From NCBI RefSeq assembly GCF_006715495.1, contig NZ_VFNI01000002.1, forward strand, positions 868,001 to 932,000: DNA of 64,000 nucleotides. The letters are read 5' to 3'. The position numbers and the translations under genes were made by a program. Positions 36,955 to 45,349 of the stretch are shown here, in pieces (the stretch's first letter is position 1; every line of letters begins with the position of its first letter). The stretch comes from Herbaspirillum sp. SJZ106. GTDB lineage: Bacteria > Pseudomonadota > Gammaproteobacteria > Burkholderiales > Burkholderiaceae_D. A model generated the notes under the pieces. The model was not told the origin of the DNA and made no database searches. It was given only the letters and a program-made list of their open reading frames with translations.

Positions 36955-37512
36955 TCAGGTCGCGGATGCCCGCAGGCAGTGGGTGAAATAAGCCGAGAAG
37001 TGCGCGTAATCGGGCGTGGCGCATCCGGCCTCCTTGGCCAGGTCGTCCCAGCGCCGCAACCTGACGGCATCGGTCGCATGGGGCCGGGCGATGAAATCCC
37101 GAACCCCGTCGTCATCGAAGATGCCGCCTTGCAGCTGCAGGCTGCGCACCGAATCCTCGGACAGGGTGGAGAAGTAGGCCGGATCGACCGCGCACAGGTA
37201 GCGCTTGGCATCGACGTGCAGGCGGATGGGCGCCAGCACGTCTTCGTCGAACAACTGGCGCAGGAAGGGGAGGATGCGGTACTGGTGCAGGTCGTCGATG
37301 CCGGCCATGGTTGGCGTGGCGCCATTGTCTTCCAACATATGGCCCAAGTCGTGCAGCAGGCTGGCCACGATCAGGCTGGGCGATGCGCCTTCCCGCTCCG
37401 CCAGGGCGGCGGTTTGCAGCGCGTGCTCCAGCTGCGTGACGGGTTCGCCGGTGTATTGCGTGTGGCCATGTTGCTGAAACAGCAGGCCGATGTCTTCAAG
37501 AGTCAATGCCAT
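36955..37512 (-). CDS. PhnZ-like HD-domain oxygenase
   Basis: 185-residue HD-domain protein. Y20, E23, H30, H54-D55, H76, H99 and D156 fall at nearly the spacing of the di-iron and substrate residues of PhnZ, which cleaves 2-amino-1-hydroxyethylphosphonate to glycine and phosphate. YTGEPVTQLEHALQTA is the tell-tale N-terminal segment of this family. It may instead be an inositol-oxygenase-like enzyme for another hydroxyphosphonate. No phn transport or lyase genes are near. It converges with the persulfide dioxygenase gene. Confidence 0.83.
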   Translation of the reverse strand: MALTLEDIGLLFQQHGHTQYTGEPVTQLEHALQTAALAEREGASPSLIVASLLHDLGHMLEDNGATPTMAGIDDLHQYRILPFLRQLFDEDVLAPIRLHVDAKRYLCAVDPAYFSTLSEDSVRSLQLQGGIFDDDGVRDFIARPHATDAVRLRRWDDLAKEAGCATPDYAHFSAYFTHCLRASAT

Positions 37513-37539
37513 GGATGCCAGCCTTGTTGCGATGCGACA

Positions 37540-37577
37540 GGAAAACCGGGCGGCGCCAGTGACGGCGCCGCCCGGTT
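37540..37577 (-). terminator. terminator of the glycine-zipper lipoprotein gene
   Basis: AACCGGGCGGCGCC (37544-37557) pairs perfectly with GGCGCCGCCCGGTT (37564-37577) around six bases. On the minus strand a TTTTCC tail follows. Confidence 0.75.
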
Positions 37578-37660
37578 CTGTTCAGGCATGCAAGTATGGC
37601 CGGGAAATATGACGGTTTGGTGAAGCGGCTTGTCCGGGCTTCAGGTCGGCCCGGGAGGGA

Positions 37661-37876
37661 TTACCTGCCGATCTGGTGGCCGATCACTCCGCCCACGGCA
37701 GCGCCGCCGGCCGTGCCGATGCCGCTGCCGCCGGTCAGGATGGCGCCGGCCACCGCGCCGACGCCGGCGCCGACGGCGGTATTCTTGTCTCGCCGCGACA
37801 TGTTGCTGCAACCGCTCAATACGGCCAGCGCGCAGATGGTGACGGAGATGACGGTCATTTTATGGATTGTTTTCAT
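37661..37876 (-). CDS. small glycine-zipper lipoprotein (OsmB-like)
   Basis: 71-residue lipoprotein. The signal ends in lipobox LSGC (C23), then NMSRRDKN and a glycine-zipper domain (AVGAGVGAVAGAILTGGSG, GGAAVGGVIGHQ). It resembles OsmB and other outer-membrane glycine-zipper lipoproteins, often stress-induced, of unknown mechanism. ATG 37876 is used because it is the first codon of the signal peptide; the frame to 38062 has no signal. It has its own terminator. Confidence 0.87.
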   Translation of the reverse strand: MKTIHKMTVISVTICALAVLSGCSNMSRRDKNTAVGAGVGAVAGAILTGGSGIGTAGGAAVGGVIGHQIGR

Positions 37877-37997
37877 GATGACGTTTTTCTTGAAGTGGTG
37901 AAATTCTTCGGTAGTGCCCGGTGGCCCGGGCGACCCCGATGCCAAGGGGAGATGCTGCAGATAGTTACATGGCACACGGTTTCCGGTTGCAAGATTT

Positions 37998-38015
37998 TGT
38001 AAGCGATCTCTTACA
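37998..38015. promoter_or_regulatory. perfect 6-bp dyad upstream of the thioesterase gene
   Basis: TGTAAG-CGATCT-CTTACA, 64 bases before the thioesterase ATG. It looks like an operator, but no protein can be assigned. Confidence 0.4.
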
Positions 38016-38079
38016 GTTGTTACATCTCGGGCGCCGCCAGGCGGCCAGCCACACCAAAACATACAGGGAGACCATCCAG

Positions 38080-38496
38080 ATGAACAGTATGCAAGAGCGG
38101 ATCACCGCCAGTTTCAATGCCCAGGGCCTGATGCAGACGCTGGGGGCCGGGTTGGTGTCGGTGGCCGACGGGGAGGTGCATATCGCCCTGCCTTTTTCCG
38201 CGCACCTGACGCAGCAGCACGGCTACCTGCATGCCGGCGCGACCACCAGCATCGTCGACAGCGCCTGCGGCTATGCCGCCTTGACCAGGGCGCCGGCCGG
38301 TTGCGAAGTGGTCACCGTCGAATTCAAGATCAACCTCATGCGCCCGGCCATCGGCGAGCGCTTCCTGGCGATCGGCCGTGTGCAGAATTCGGGCAGGTCA
38401 CTGGCGGTCTGCAGCGGCGAAGTCCATGCGTTCACCGCGGGCGGCAGCAAGGTGGTCGCACTGATGCAGGCCACCATGGCCCATGTGCCCGCCTGA
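38080..38496 (+). CDS. PaaI-type hotdog thioesterase
   Basis: 138-residue acyl-CoA thioesterase-like protein. The hotdog-fold marks are HGYLHAGATTSIVDSACGYAA (residues 46-66, with the catalytic-type aspartate) and EFKINLMRPA. PaaI-family enzymes hydrolyse acyl- or aryl-CoA thioesters; the substrate here is unknown. ATG 38080 has AGGGAG upstream, and the frame from 37921 is rejected because its start lies in the promoter region. Not clearly in an operon. Confidence 0.9.
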   Translation: MNSMQERITASFNAQGLMQTLGAGLVSVADGEVHIALPFSAHLTQQHGYLHAGATTSIVDSACGYAALTRAPAGCEVVTVEFKINLMRPAIGERFLAIGRVQNSGRSLAVCSGEVHAFTAGGSKVVALMQATMAHVPA

Positions 38497-38600
38497 AGCG
38501 GGACGCATTGGCGCCTGATGTTGCGGTGCGGTTTTGCGCTGCCAGGGGAGCGCGGTTAGGATGACGCTTTTCGCAACGCAGTCCTCCTACAAGGAACCCA

Positions 38601-39683
38601 ATGAACCTGTTTTCCTGCAGCCGGCGTTTTGCCGGCATGTTGTTGTCCTCTGCGGCCATCGGCCTGTGCGCATCGTCGCCGGCGGGCGCGGCCGGCCATC
38701 CGGCGCCGGTGGAGGGCGACTGGGTCGCGCCGAGCTTCGTCTTCCATAACGGCCAGTCGCTGGACAACTTGCGCCTGCATTACGTCACCATCGGCAATCC
38801 CGGCAACCCGGCGGTGCTGGTGCTGCACGGCACCTACCAGACCGCCGGCGCCATGCTGGGCAAGGATTTCGGCGGCGAGCTGTTCGGCCCCGGCCAGCCG
38901 CTGGACGCCAGCAAATACTTCATCGTGATCCCGGACGGCATCGGCGTGGGCAAGTCGACCAAGCCCTCGGACGGCTTGCGCGCCGCTTTCCCGCAGTACA
39001 ACTATGCCGACATGGTGCTGGCCCAATACCGCATGCTGACCGAAGGGCTGGGCATCCGGCGCCTGCGCCTGATCATCGGCAATTCCATGGGCGGCATGCA
39101 GACCTGGCTGTGGGGCGGCACGTATCCCGGTTTCGCCGACGCGCTGGTGCCGATGGCGTCGCAACCCACCGAAATGTCCAGCCGCAACTGGATGATGCGG
39201 CGCCTGCTGGTCGAATCGATCAGGCAGGATCCGGCCTGGAACAACGGCAACTACACCGTGCAGCCGCCTTCGCTGCGCCTGGCCAACAGTATGTTCGTGG
39301 TCGCCACCAACGGCGGCACGCTGGCGTACCAGCAGATCGCCGGCACCCGTGCCCAGGCCGACAAGCTGGTCGATGAGCGCCTGGCCGCACCGGTGACGGC
39401 CGACGCCAACGACTTCATCTACCAGTGGGGCTCCTCGGCCGACTACAACGCCATGCCGGGTTTGCCGAAGATCAAGGTGCCGCTGCTGGCGATCAACTCC
39501 GCCGACGATGAACGCAACCCGCCGGAAACCGGCCTCTTGCAGGATGTGTTGAAGGGCATGCCCAATGCCCAACTGCTGCTGATCCCGGCCAGCGTGCAGA
39601 CGCGCGGCCACGGCACCACCGGCATGGCGCGCTTCTATGCGCGCCAGCTGGATGAGTTCATCAAGGGACTGCCGGCACGCTGA
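38601..39683 (+). CDS. exported alpha/beta hydrolase, MetX-like
   Basis: 360-residue protein with a signal peptide (residues 1-31, ending AGAA). It then has an alpha/beta-hydrolase fold of the homoserine acetyltransferase (MetX) type. Nucleophile S162 lies in GNSMGGMQTW, the likely acid in AINSADDERNPP and the histidine in TRGHGTTG. The signal peptide argues against a role in methionine synthesis, which is cytoplasmic. Probably a periplasmic esterase of unknown substrate. ATG 38601 is preceded by AAGGAACCCA. Confidence 0.87.
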   Translation: MNLFSCSRRFAGMLLSSAAIGLCASSPAGAAGHPAPVEGDWVAPSFVFHNGQSLDNLRLHYVTIGNPGNPAVLVLHGTYQTAGAMLGKDFGGELFGPGQPLDASKYFIVIPDGIGVGKSTKPSDGLRAAFPQYNYADMVLAQYRMLTEGLGIRRLRLIIGNSMGGMQTWLWGGTYPGFADALVPMASQPTEMSSRNWMMRRLLVESIRQDPAWNNGNYTVQPPSLRLANSMFVVATNGGTLAYQQIAGTRAQADKLVDERLAAPVTADANDFIYQWGSSADYNAMPGLPKIKVPLLAINSADDERNPPETGLLQDVLKGMPNAQLLLIPASVQTRGHGTTGMARFYARQLDEFIKGLPAR

Positions 39684-39806
39684 GCGGGGCGGGGGAGGGC
39701 ATCCCTCTGCATCTGTTGCGCGGGGATTTGCGCGCATCTGTTCATCGCGCGCGGATGCGCGGTGCGGCATCATGGCCGTCCCATCCCAACTTGCTCCCGG
39801 AGCCGC

Positions 39807-40403
39807 ATGTCCGCTTTCCTCGCGCCGCAGCCGGTGCTCACCGGCACTCTCGTCGAACTCCGGCTGCTGGCGGCCGGGCATCGCCAGGCCTTGCTTGATG
39901 CCGCCGCAGATGGCCAGTTGTGGAACATGACGCTGACCGTGGTGCCGGGCGAAAAGACCATCGACAATTATCTCGCTACCGCGCTGGAAGGATGGGCGGC
40001 CGGCACTGTCATGCCATTTGTGATCATCGAGCGCGCCGGCGGGAAAGTCATCGGCACCACGCGTTTCTGGAAGATGGACGCCGCCAACCGCAAGCTGGAA
40101 ATCGGCCATACCTGGCTGTCGCAATCCTTCCAGCGTACCGGCGTCAATACCGAGGCCAAATACCTGCTGTTGCGGCATGCTTTCGAAGCGATGGATTGCG
40201 TGCGGGTGCAGTTCACCACCGATGAACTCAACGACCGTTCGCGCGCCGCCATCCTGCGCCTGGGTGCCCGGCAGGAAGGCATCGTGCGCCACGAGCGCAT
40301 CATGCCGGATGGCCGCAAGCGCAACTCGGTGCGCTTTTCCATCATCGATGACGAATGGCCGGAAGTGAAGGCGCGGCTGCTGGAAAAGATGGGGCGCGGA
40401 TAG
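39807..40403 (+). CDS. GNAT-family acetyltransferase (RimJ/RimL-like)
   Basis: 198-residue acetyltransferase of the RimJ/RimL type. LTGTLVELRLLAAGHRQALLDAA near the N-terminus and WLSQSFQRTGVNTEAKYLLL carry the fold marks. The second half (QFTTDELNDRSRAAILRLGA) matches GNAT3-type proteins that acetylate protein N-termini or small amines. Start ATG 39807 follows GGAG (39799-39802); the longer frame is rejected because its first 15 residues are arginine/proline rich without structure. Substrate unknown. Confidence 0.87.
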   Translation: MSAFLAPQPVLTGTLVELRLLAAGHRQALLDAAADGQLWNMTLTVVPGEKTIDNYLATALEGWAAGTVMPFVIIERAGGKVIGTTRFWKMDAANRKLEIGHTWLSQSFQRTGVNTEAKYLLLRHAFEAMDCVRVQFTTDELNDRSRAAILRLGARQEGIVRHERIMPDGRKRNSVRFSIIDDEWPEVKARLLEKMGRG

Positions 40404-40484
40404 ATCTTCCCGGGCTTGCCAACGTTGCCGCACCCGCCGTCTCCTCCATGCAAGCCGGGATCCGGCAGGCGCGTCAGCCTCGGT

Positions 40485-41945
40485 TCAGATGCCGCCCATG
40501 CACAGGTACTTGACGACCAGGTAGTCGTCGATGCCATAGTGCGAACCCTCGCGCCCCAGGCCGGACTGCTTGACGCCCCCGAAGGGCGCCACCTCGTTGG
40601 AGATCAGGCCGGTGTTGATGCCAACCATGCCGCTCTCCAGGCCTTCGGCCACGCGCCAGATGCGGCCGATGTCGCGCGAGTAGAAATAGCTGGCCAGGCC
40701 GAATTCGGTATCGTTGGCCAGCGCCAAGGCTTCTTCGTCGGTCTTGAAACGGAACAGCGGCGCCATCGGCCCGAAGGTTTCCTCGCGCGCCACGCGCATG
40801 GCCGGCGTCACGTCGGCCAGAACGGTGGGTTCGAAGAAGCCGTGGCCCAGCGCATGCCGCTTGCCGCCCAGCAGCACGCGAGCGCCCTTGGCCACGGCGT
40901 CGGCCACATGTTGCTCGACCTTTTGCACCGCCTGCTCATTGATGAGCGGCCCTTGCGTGGTGTTCTGGTCCATGCCGTCGCCTACTTCCAGCTTTTGCAC
41001 CGCCGCTACCAGTTTGGCGGCGAAGGCGTCGTAGACGCCGTCCTGCACGTAGATGCGGTTGGCGCACACGCAGGTCTGGCCGGCGTTGCGATACTTGGAG
41101 GCGATCGCGCCTTCGACCGCGGCATCCAGGTCGGCATCGTCGAAGACGATGAAGGGGGCGTTTCCGCCCAGTTCCAGCGACAGTTTCTTGATGCTGGCAG
41201 CGCATTGCTGCATCAGCAGCTTGCCCACGGCGGTCGAGCCGGTGAAGGACAGCTTGCGCACGATGGGGTTGGACGTCATCTCGCCGCCGATGGCCTGGGG
41301 CGAACCGGTCACGACGCTGAAGACGCCGGCCGGGATGCCGGCGCGTTCGGCCAGTACCGCCAGCGCCAACGCCGAGAACGGCGTGGCCTCGGCCGGCTTC
41401 AATACCATCGGGCAGCCGGCGGCCAGCGCCGGGCCTGCCTTGCGCGTGATCATCGCGGCCGGGAAATTCCACGGCGTGATGGCCGCGCATACGCCGATGG
41501 CTTCCTTGACCACCACGATGCGGCTGGACGGCGAGGGCGAGGGGATGGTGTCGCCATAAGTGCGCTTGCCTTCCTCGGCGAACCATTCGATGAAGGAGGC
41601 GGCGTAGCCGATCTCGCCCTTGGCCTCGGCCAGCGGCTTGCCTTGTTCGGCGGTCATGATCAGCGCCAGGTCGTCGGCGTTGGCCAGCATCAGCTCGTGC
41701 CAGCGGCGCAGGATGGCGCTGCGTTCCCTGGCGGTCTTCTTTTTCCAGGCCGGCCAGGCGGCGTTGGCGGCCTCGATGGAGCGCCGCGTCTCGGCCGCGC
41801 CCATCTGCGGCACCTGTCCCAGGAGTTCGCCGTTGGCGGGGTTGAACACATCCAGGGTTGCGCCGTCGTCGGCATCGCGCCATTGGCCGTTGACGTAGGC
41901 TTGCTGGCGCAGCAGGGAAGGGTCTTTCAGTTGTAGTTGCGGCAT
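40485..41945 (-). CDS. gabD: succinate-semialdehyde dehydrogenase
   Basis: 486-residue NAD(P)-dependent aldehyde dehydrogenase. Catalytic C292 lies in GQTCVCANR and the general base E258 in LELGGNAP; the cofactor loop is FTGSTAVG. Length and the signatures fit GabD, which oxidises succinate semialdehyde to succinate. It ends a leftward operon with gabT and an ABC importer, so the substrate is clear from context. ATG 41945 is 19 bases after the permease stop. Confidence 0.95.
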   Translation of the reverse strand: MPQLQLKDPSLLRQQAYVNGQWRDADDGATLDVFNPANGELLGQVPQMGAAETRRSIEAANAAWPAWKKKTARERSAILRRWHELMLANADDLALIMTAEQGKPLAEAKGEIGYAASFIEWFAEEGKRTYGDTIPSPSPSSRIVVVKEAIGVCAAITPWNFPAAMITRKAGPALAAGCPMVLKPAEATPFSALALAVLAERAGIPAGVFSVVTGSPQAIGGEMTSNPIVRKLSFTGSTAVGKLLMQQCAASIKKLSLELGGNAPFIVFDDADLDAAVEGAIASKYRNAGQTCVCANRIYVQDGVYDAFAAKLVAAVQKLEVGDGMDQNTTQGPLINEQAVQKVEQHVADAVAKGARVLLGGKRHALGHGFFEPTVLADVTPAMRVAREETFGPMAPLFRFKTDEEALALANDTEFGLASYFYSRDIGRIWRVAEGLESGMVGINTGLISNEVAPFGGVKQSGLGREGSHYGIDDYLVVKYLCMGGI

Positions 41946-41964
41946 GATGGTTTCCTCGGATAAG

Positions 41965-42798
41965 TCAGAAGCGCGCGGCCGCCTTGTTGCGTCCGCGCAG
42001 CCATTCCAGCGCCAGCAGCAGGCAGGTCGAGAAGATGATCAGGATGGTCGCCAGCGCGGCGATGGTCGGGCTGATGTTGTCCTTGATGCCGGCGAACATC
42101 TGGCGCGGCAGCGTGGCCTGGTTGGGGCCGGCCACGAACAGCGTGAGCACCACTTCATCGAAGGAGGTGGCGAAGGCGAACAGCGCGCCCGAGATCAGCC
42201 CCGGCGCGATCACCGGCAGCGTGACGCGGAAGAAGGTGCGCAAGGGGCCGGCCCCCAGGCTCAAGCTGGCGCGCACCAGGTTGTGGTTGAACCCCTGCAG
42301 CGTGGCCAGCACGGTGGTGACCACGAACGGTGCGCCCAGCGCCGCGTGCGCCAGGATCAGGCCGAGGTAGCTGTCGGACAGGCCGATGCGCGCGAAGAAC
42401 ATGTACACGCCCACGCCGACCACCACCACCGGCACGATCATGGGCGAGATCAGCACCGCCATCAGCACGCCCTTGCCGCGAAAGTCGGCCTTGTTCAGGC
42501 CGACCGCCGCCAGCGTGCCGAGCACGGTGGCGATCGCCGTGGCGGCGGGGGCCACGATGAAACTGTTTTGCGCCGCGCGCATCCAGTCATCGGAAGCGAA
42601 CAGGTTCTGGTACCAGCGCAGCGACACCCCCTTGATCGGATACATCAGGAAGCTGCTGTCGGAAAACGACAGCGGGATCATCACCAGGATCGGCAAGACC
42701 AGAAACAGCAGCACCAGCAGGTTGAAGCTGCGCGAGACGAAGAACCACAGGCGCTCGGCCAGCGAGACGTAGGGCGGGAAGAGAGGCGGTTTGTTCAT
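41965..42798 (-). CDS. ABC transporter permease (PotC-like), GABA operon
   Basis: 277-residue inner-membrane permease with about six hydrophobic segments. The binding-protein-dependent loop SLSLGAGPLRTFFRVTLPVIAPG follows the EAA pattern of ABC permeases. ATG 42798 is used because AGGA lies upstream; the version from 42843 would overlap the previous permease. It pairs with the PotB-like permease gene just upstream. Confidence 0.92.
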   Translation of the reverse strand: MNKPPLFPPYVSLAERLWFFVSRSFNLLVLLFLVLPILVMIPLSFSDSSFLMYPIKGVSLRWYQNLFASDDWMRAAQNSFIVAPAATAIATVLGTLAAVGLNKADFRGKGVLMAVLISPMIVPVVVVGVGVYMFFARIGLSDSYLGLILAHAALGAPFVVTTVLATLQGFNHNLVRASLSLGAGPLRTFFRVTLPVIAPGLISGALFAFATSFDEVVLTLFVAGPNQATLPRQMFAGIKDNISPTIAALATILIIFSTCLLLALEWLRGRNKAAARF

Positions 42799-42826
42799 GG
42801 CGGTTCCTGTATTGGCCGGCGGCGCG

Positions 42827-44110
42827 TCAGGCGATGCCGGCATCGAGCTTGGCGAAGCGGCGGTACACGCCGTACAGCACCAGCGTGCCGGTCAGGAGCA
42901 GCGCGCCCAGGGCGCAGGCCATGCCCCAGTTGATGGTGGTGTTGATGAAGTAGGCGATGAAGTAACTCACCATTTGCTCATTGGGGCCGCCCAGCAGCGC
43001 CGGCGTGATGTAGTAGCCGCCGGCCATGATGAACACCAGCAGCACGCCGGCGCCGATGCCGGGATAGGTCTGCGGCACGTACACGCGCCAGAACGCGGCA
43101 AAGGGATGACTGCCCAGCGACACGGCGGCCTTGAGGTAGCTTGGCGGCACCGATTTCATCACGCTGTACAGCGGCAGGATCATGAAGGGCAGCAGGATGT
43201 GCGTCATCGAGATGTACACGCCGACACGGTTGAACACCATCTCCAGCGGCGCGTGCGTGATGCCTGTGAGCATCAGCGCCTTGTTGACCAGGCCTTCGGA
43301 TTGCAGCAGCACGATCCAGGCCGCCACGCGCACCAGGATCGAGGTCCAGAACGGGATCAGCACCAGGATCATCAGCAGGTTGGCGCGGCGTTCGCTCATG
43401 GTGGAGAGCCAGTACGCCAGCGGATAGGCCAGCAGCAGGGTGATGATGGTCACGACCGCGCTCATCCACAGCGTGCGGCCGAAGATGGTGCGGTAGATGG
43501 AAGCGTCGGGGGCGGCCTGGACGATGTCGCCGTAGACGTTCTGGCGCAGGTCCATCGCGGCCAGCAGGTAATAGGGGGAATAGCGCGAGCCGTTCTGCGC
43601 GATCACGCGCCAGACGTCCGGCTGGCCCCATTGCGGGTTGAGGGCGATCAGGGCGTCCTTGGCGGTGGACGGCGCCAGGGGCTTGCCCGCGGCATCGCGC
43701 AGGGGCATGGCGCGCGCGGTGCCCATGATCAGCGAGCGCGCGCCGGACAACTCGATGTTGATACGGCGCGCCAGCTGGCCGGCGGTGGTGTCTTCCTTGG
43801 CGCGCGCCAGGTCTTCGGCCAGTTCGGCGAAGGCCAGGTCGGGCGGCAGCGCCTGGCGGTCCCATTTGGCCAGCGCGGCCACGGTGCGCGGCAGCGTGGC
43901 CGCGACTTCGGGATTTTCGACGGCGCGCTGCAGCAGCGCCACGATAGGCGCGACGAAGGTCAGCAGCAGGAAGATCGCCAGCGGCGCGATCAGCGCCAGG
44001 GCGGCGACGCGCTTGCGGGTGTCGGCGGCGCGCAGTTCGCGCCTGAGTTGCTGCGGTGTCGGTTCGGCCAGTGGCATGGCTGCTGCAGGGCTGGTGGCGA
44101 TGGTGGTCAT
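42827..44110 (-). CDS. ABC transporter permease (PotB-like), GABA operon
   Basis: 427-residue inner-membrane permease, longer than usual PotB because of a large soluble loop (about residues 65-190) between the first two membrane segments. The EAA-type loop is YLKAAVSLGSHPFAAFWRVYVPQ. The true start is ATG 44110 with AGGA 10-14 bases upstream; the frame to 44134 begins with TTG. The extended loop is seen in several permeases of this spermidine/putrescine class and probably faces the periplasm. Confidence 0.92.
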   Translation of the reverse strand: MTTIATSPAAAMPLAEPTPQQLRRELRAADTRKRVAALALIAPLAIFLLLTFVAPIVALLQRAVENPEVAATLPRTVAALAKWDRQALPPDLAFAELAEDLARAKEDTTAGQLARRINIELSGARSLIMGTARAMPLRDAAGKPLAPSTAKDALIALNPQWGQPDVWRVIAQNGSRYSPYYLLAAMDLRQNVYGDIVQAAPDASIYRTIFGRTLWMSAVVTIITLLLAYPLAYWLSTMSERRANLLMILVLIPFWTSILVRVAAWIVLLQSEGLVNKALMLTGITHAPLEMVFNRVGVYISMTHILLPFMILPLYSVMKSVPPSYLKAAVSLGSHPFAAFWRVYVPQTYPGIGAGVLLVFIMAGGYYITPALLGGPNEQMVSYFIAYFINTTINWGMACALGALLLTGTLVLYGVYRRFAKLDAGIA

Positions 44111-44147
44111 GGTTCGGTATTCCTGGTGCGGCAAGGGTAAAGCGTAG

Positions 44148-44169
44148 CCGGCGCCTGCACCGGCGCCGG
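44148..44169 (-). other. hairpin after the GABA binding-protein gene
   Basis: CCGGCGCC-TGCACC-GGCGCCGG: perfect 8-bp stem in the 77-base gap between the binding-protein gene and the permease gene. No T run. Same position relative to a binding-protein gene as the chvE hairpin. Confidence 0.55.
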
Positions 44170-44187
44170 GTCAGGAGCCAGCGCCAG

Positions 44188-45240
44188 TTACTTCGCGACC
44201 CAGGCCGAGAAGCGTTGTTCCAGCTCCTCGCCGTGGTCGGTCCAGAACTGCAGGCTCAGCTGGATGGAATCCTTGGTGTTGGCCGTGGACGTCGGCAGGT
44301 TGGCCAGGGTCTTGGCGTCCAGCAGCTTCAATGCGCCCTTGTTGACCGGGCCGTAGGCGATATTGTTGGCATAGGTCTTCTGGGTCTCGGGCTGGCTGGC
44401 GTAGCTGATGAACTTCTCGCCCAACGCCTTGTTCGGTGAACCCTTGGGGATCACCCAGTAGTCCAGCGTATAGACGCTGCCGGCCCAGACCACCTTGAGG
44501 TTCTTGCCTTCGCGCTGGGCGGCGTCGATGCGGCCGTTGAAGGCATTGGCCATCACCACGTCGCCGGAGGCCAGGAACTGCGCCGGCAGCGCGCCCGCGT
44601 CCCACCACTGGATGTACGGCTTCAGCTGGTCCAGCTTCTTGAAGGCGCGGTCCACGCCGCCTTTTTCAGACAGCACCTTGTAGACATCCTTGGTCGGCAC
44701 GCCGTCGGCCATCAGCGCGAACTCCAGATTGAATTGTGCGCTCTTTTTCATGCCACGTTTGCCGGGGTATTTCTTGACGTCCCAGAAATCGGCCCAGCCG
44801 GTCGGCGCGGTCTTGAGCTTGTCGGCGTTGTAGGCCAGCACGGTAGACCAGACGAAGGCGCCCATGCCGCATTCGCTGACGGTGGCTTCGGGAATGTAGT
44901 CGTCCTTCTTGATCGTCTTGGCCAGGTCGAGCTTCTCGATCAGGCCGTCGTCACAGGCGCGGTTGAGGTCGCCGCCGTCGATTTCCACCACATCCCAGCT
45001 GACTTTCTTCGCTTCCACCATGGCCTTGACCTTGGCCAGTTCGCCGTTGAATTCGGCGGTCACCACCTTGGTGCCGCTGCTTTTCTGGAAGGGGTCGACG
45101 TAGGCGACCTTCTGCGCGTTGGCGTTGGCGCCGCCGAAGTTGACCACGGTCAGTTCCGCGGCCGCAGCCGAAGTTGCGCCGACGGCAAACAGCATGCCCA
45201 GGGCGAGTGGGGATAACAGGGCAGGAGATAGGCGTTTCAT
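44188..45240 (-). CDS. ABC transporter substrate-binding protein, GABA operon
   Basis: 350-residue periplasmic protein with a signal peptide (residues 1-28, ending SAAAAE). Fold of the PotD/PotF spermidine-putrescine class, with GGANANAQKVAYVDPF and TAPTGWADFWDVKKYPGKRGM as conserved segments. GAGGAACAC precedes ATG 45240. Being among gabT and gabD genes and a divergent GabR, the ligand is most likely gamma-aminobutyrate. Similar GABA importers are known in rhizobia and Agrobacterium. Confidence 0.92.
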   Translation of the reverse strand: MKRLSPALLSPLALGMLFAVGATSAAAAELTVVNFGGANANAQKVAYVDPFQKSSGTKVVTAEFNGELAKVKAMVEAKKVSWDVVEIDGGDLNRACDDGLIEKLDLAKTIKKDDYIPEATVSECGMGAFVWSTVLAYNADKLKTAPTGWADFWDVKKYPGKRGMKKSAQFNLEFALMADGVPTKDVYKVLSEKGGVDRAFKKLDQLKPYIQWWDAGALPAQFLASGDVVMANAFNGRIDAAQREGKNLKVVWAGSVYTLDYWVIPKGSPNKALGEKFISYASQPETQKTYANNIAYGPVNKGALKLLDAKTLANLPTSTANTKDSIQLSLQFWTDHGEELEQRFSAWVAK

Positions 45241-45349
45241 GTGTTCCTCGTTGGTTATGTTGCGATGTTGGAGTTGTACCTGGAACTGCCGGCAATCTTG
45301 TGTTGCCTTCAAGGATTGAAGCCGCTGCTGCGTTCAGACCATGCCGCGC

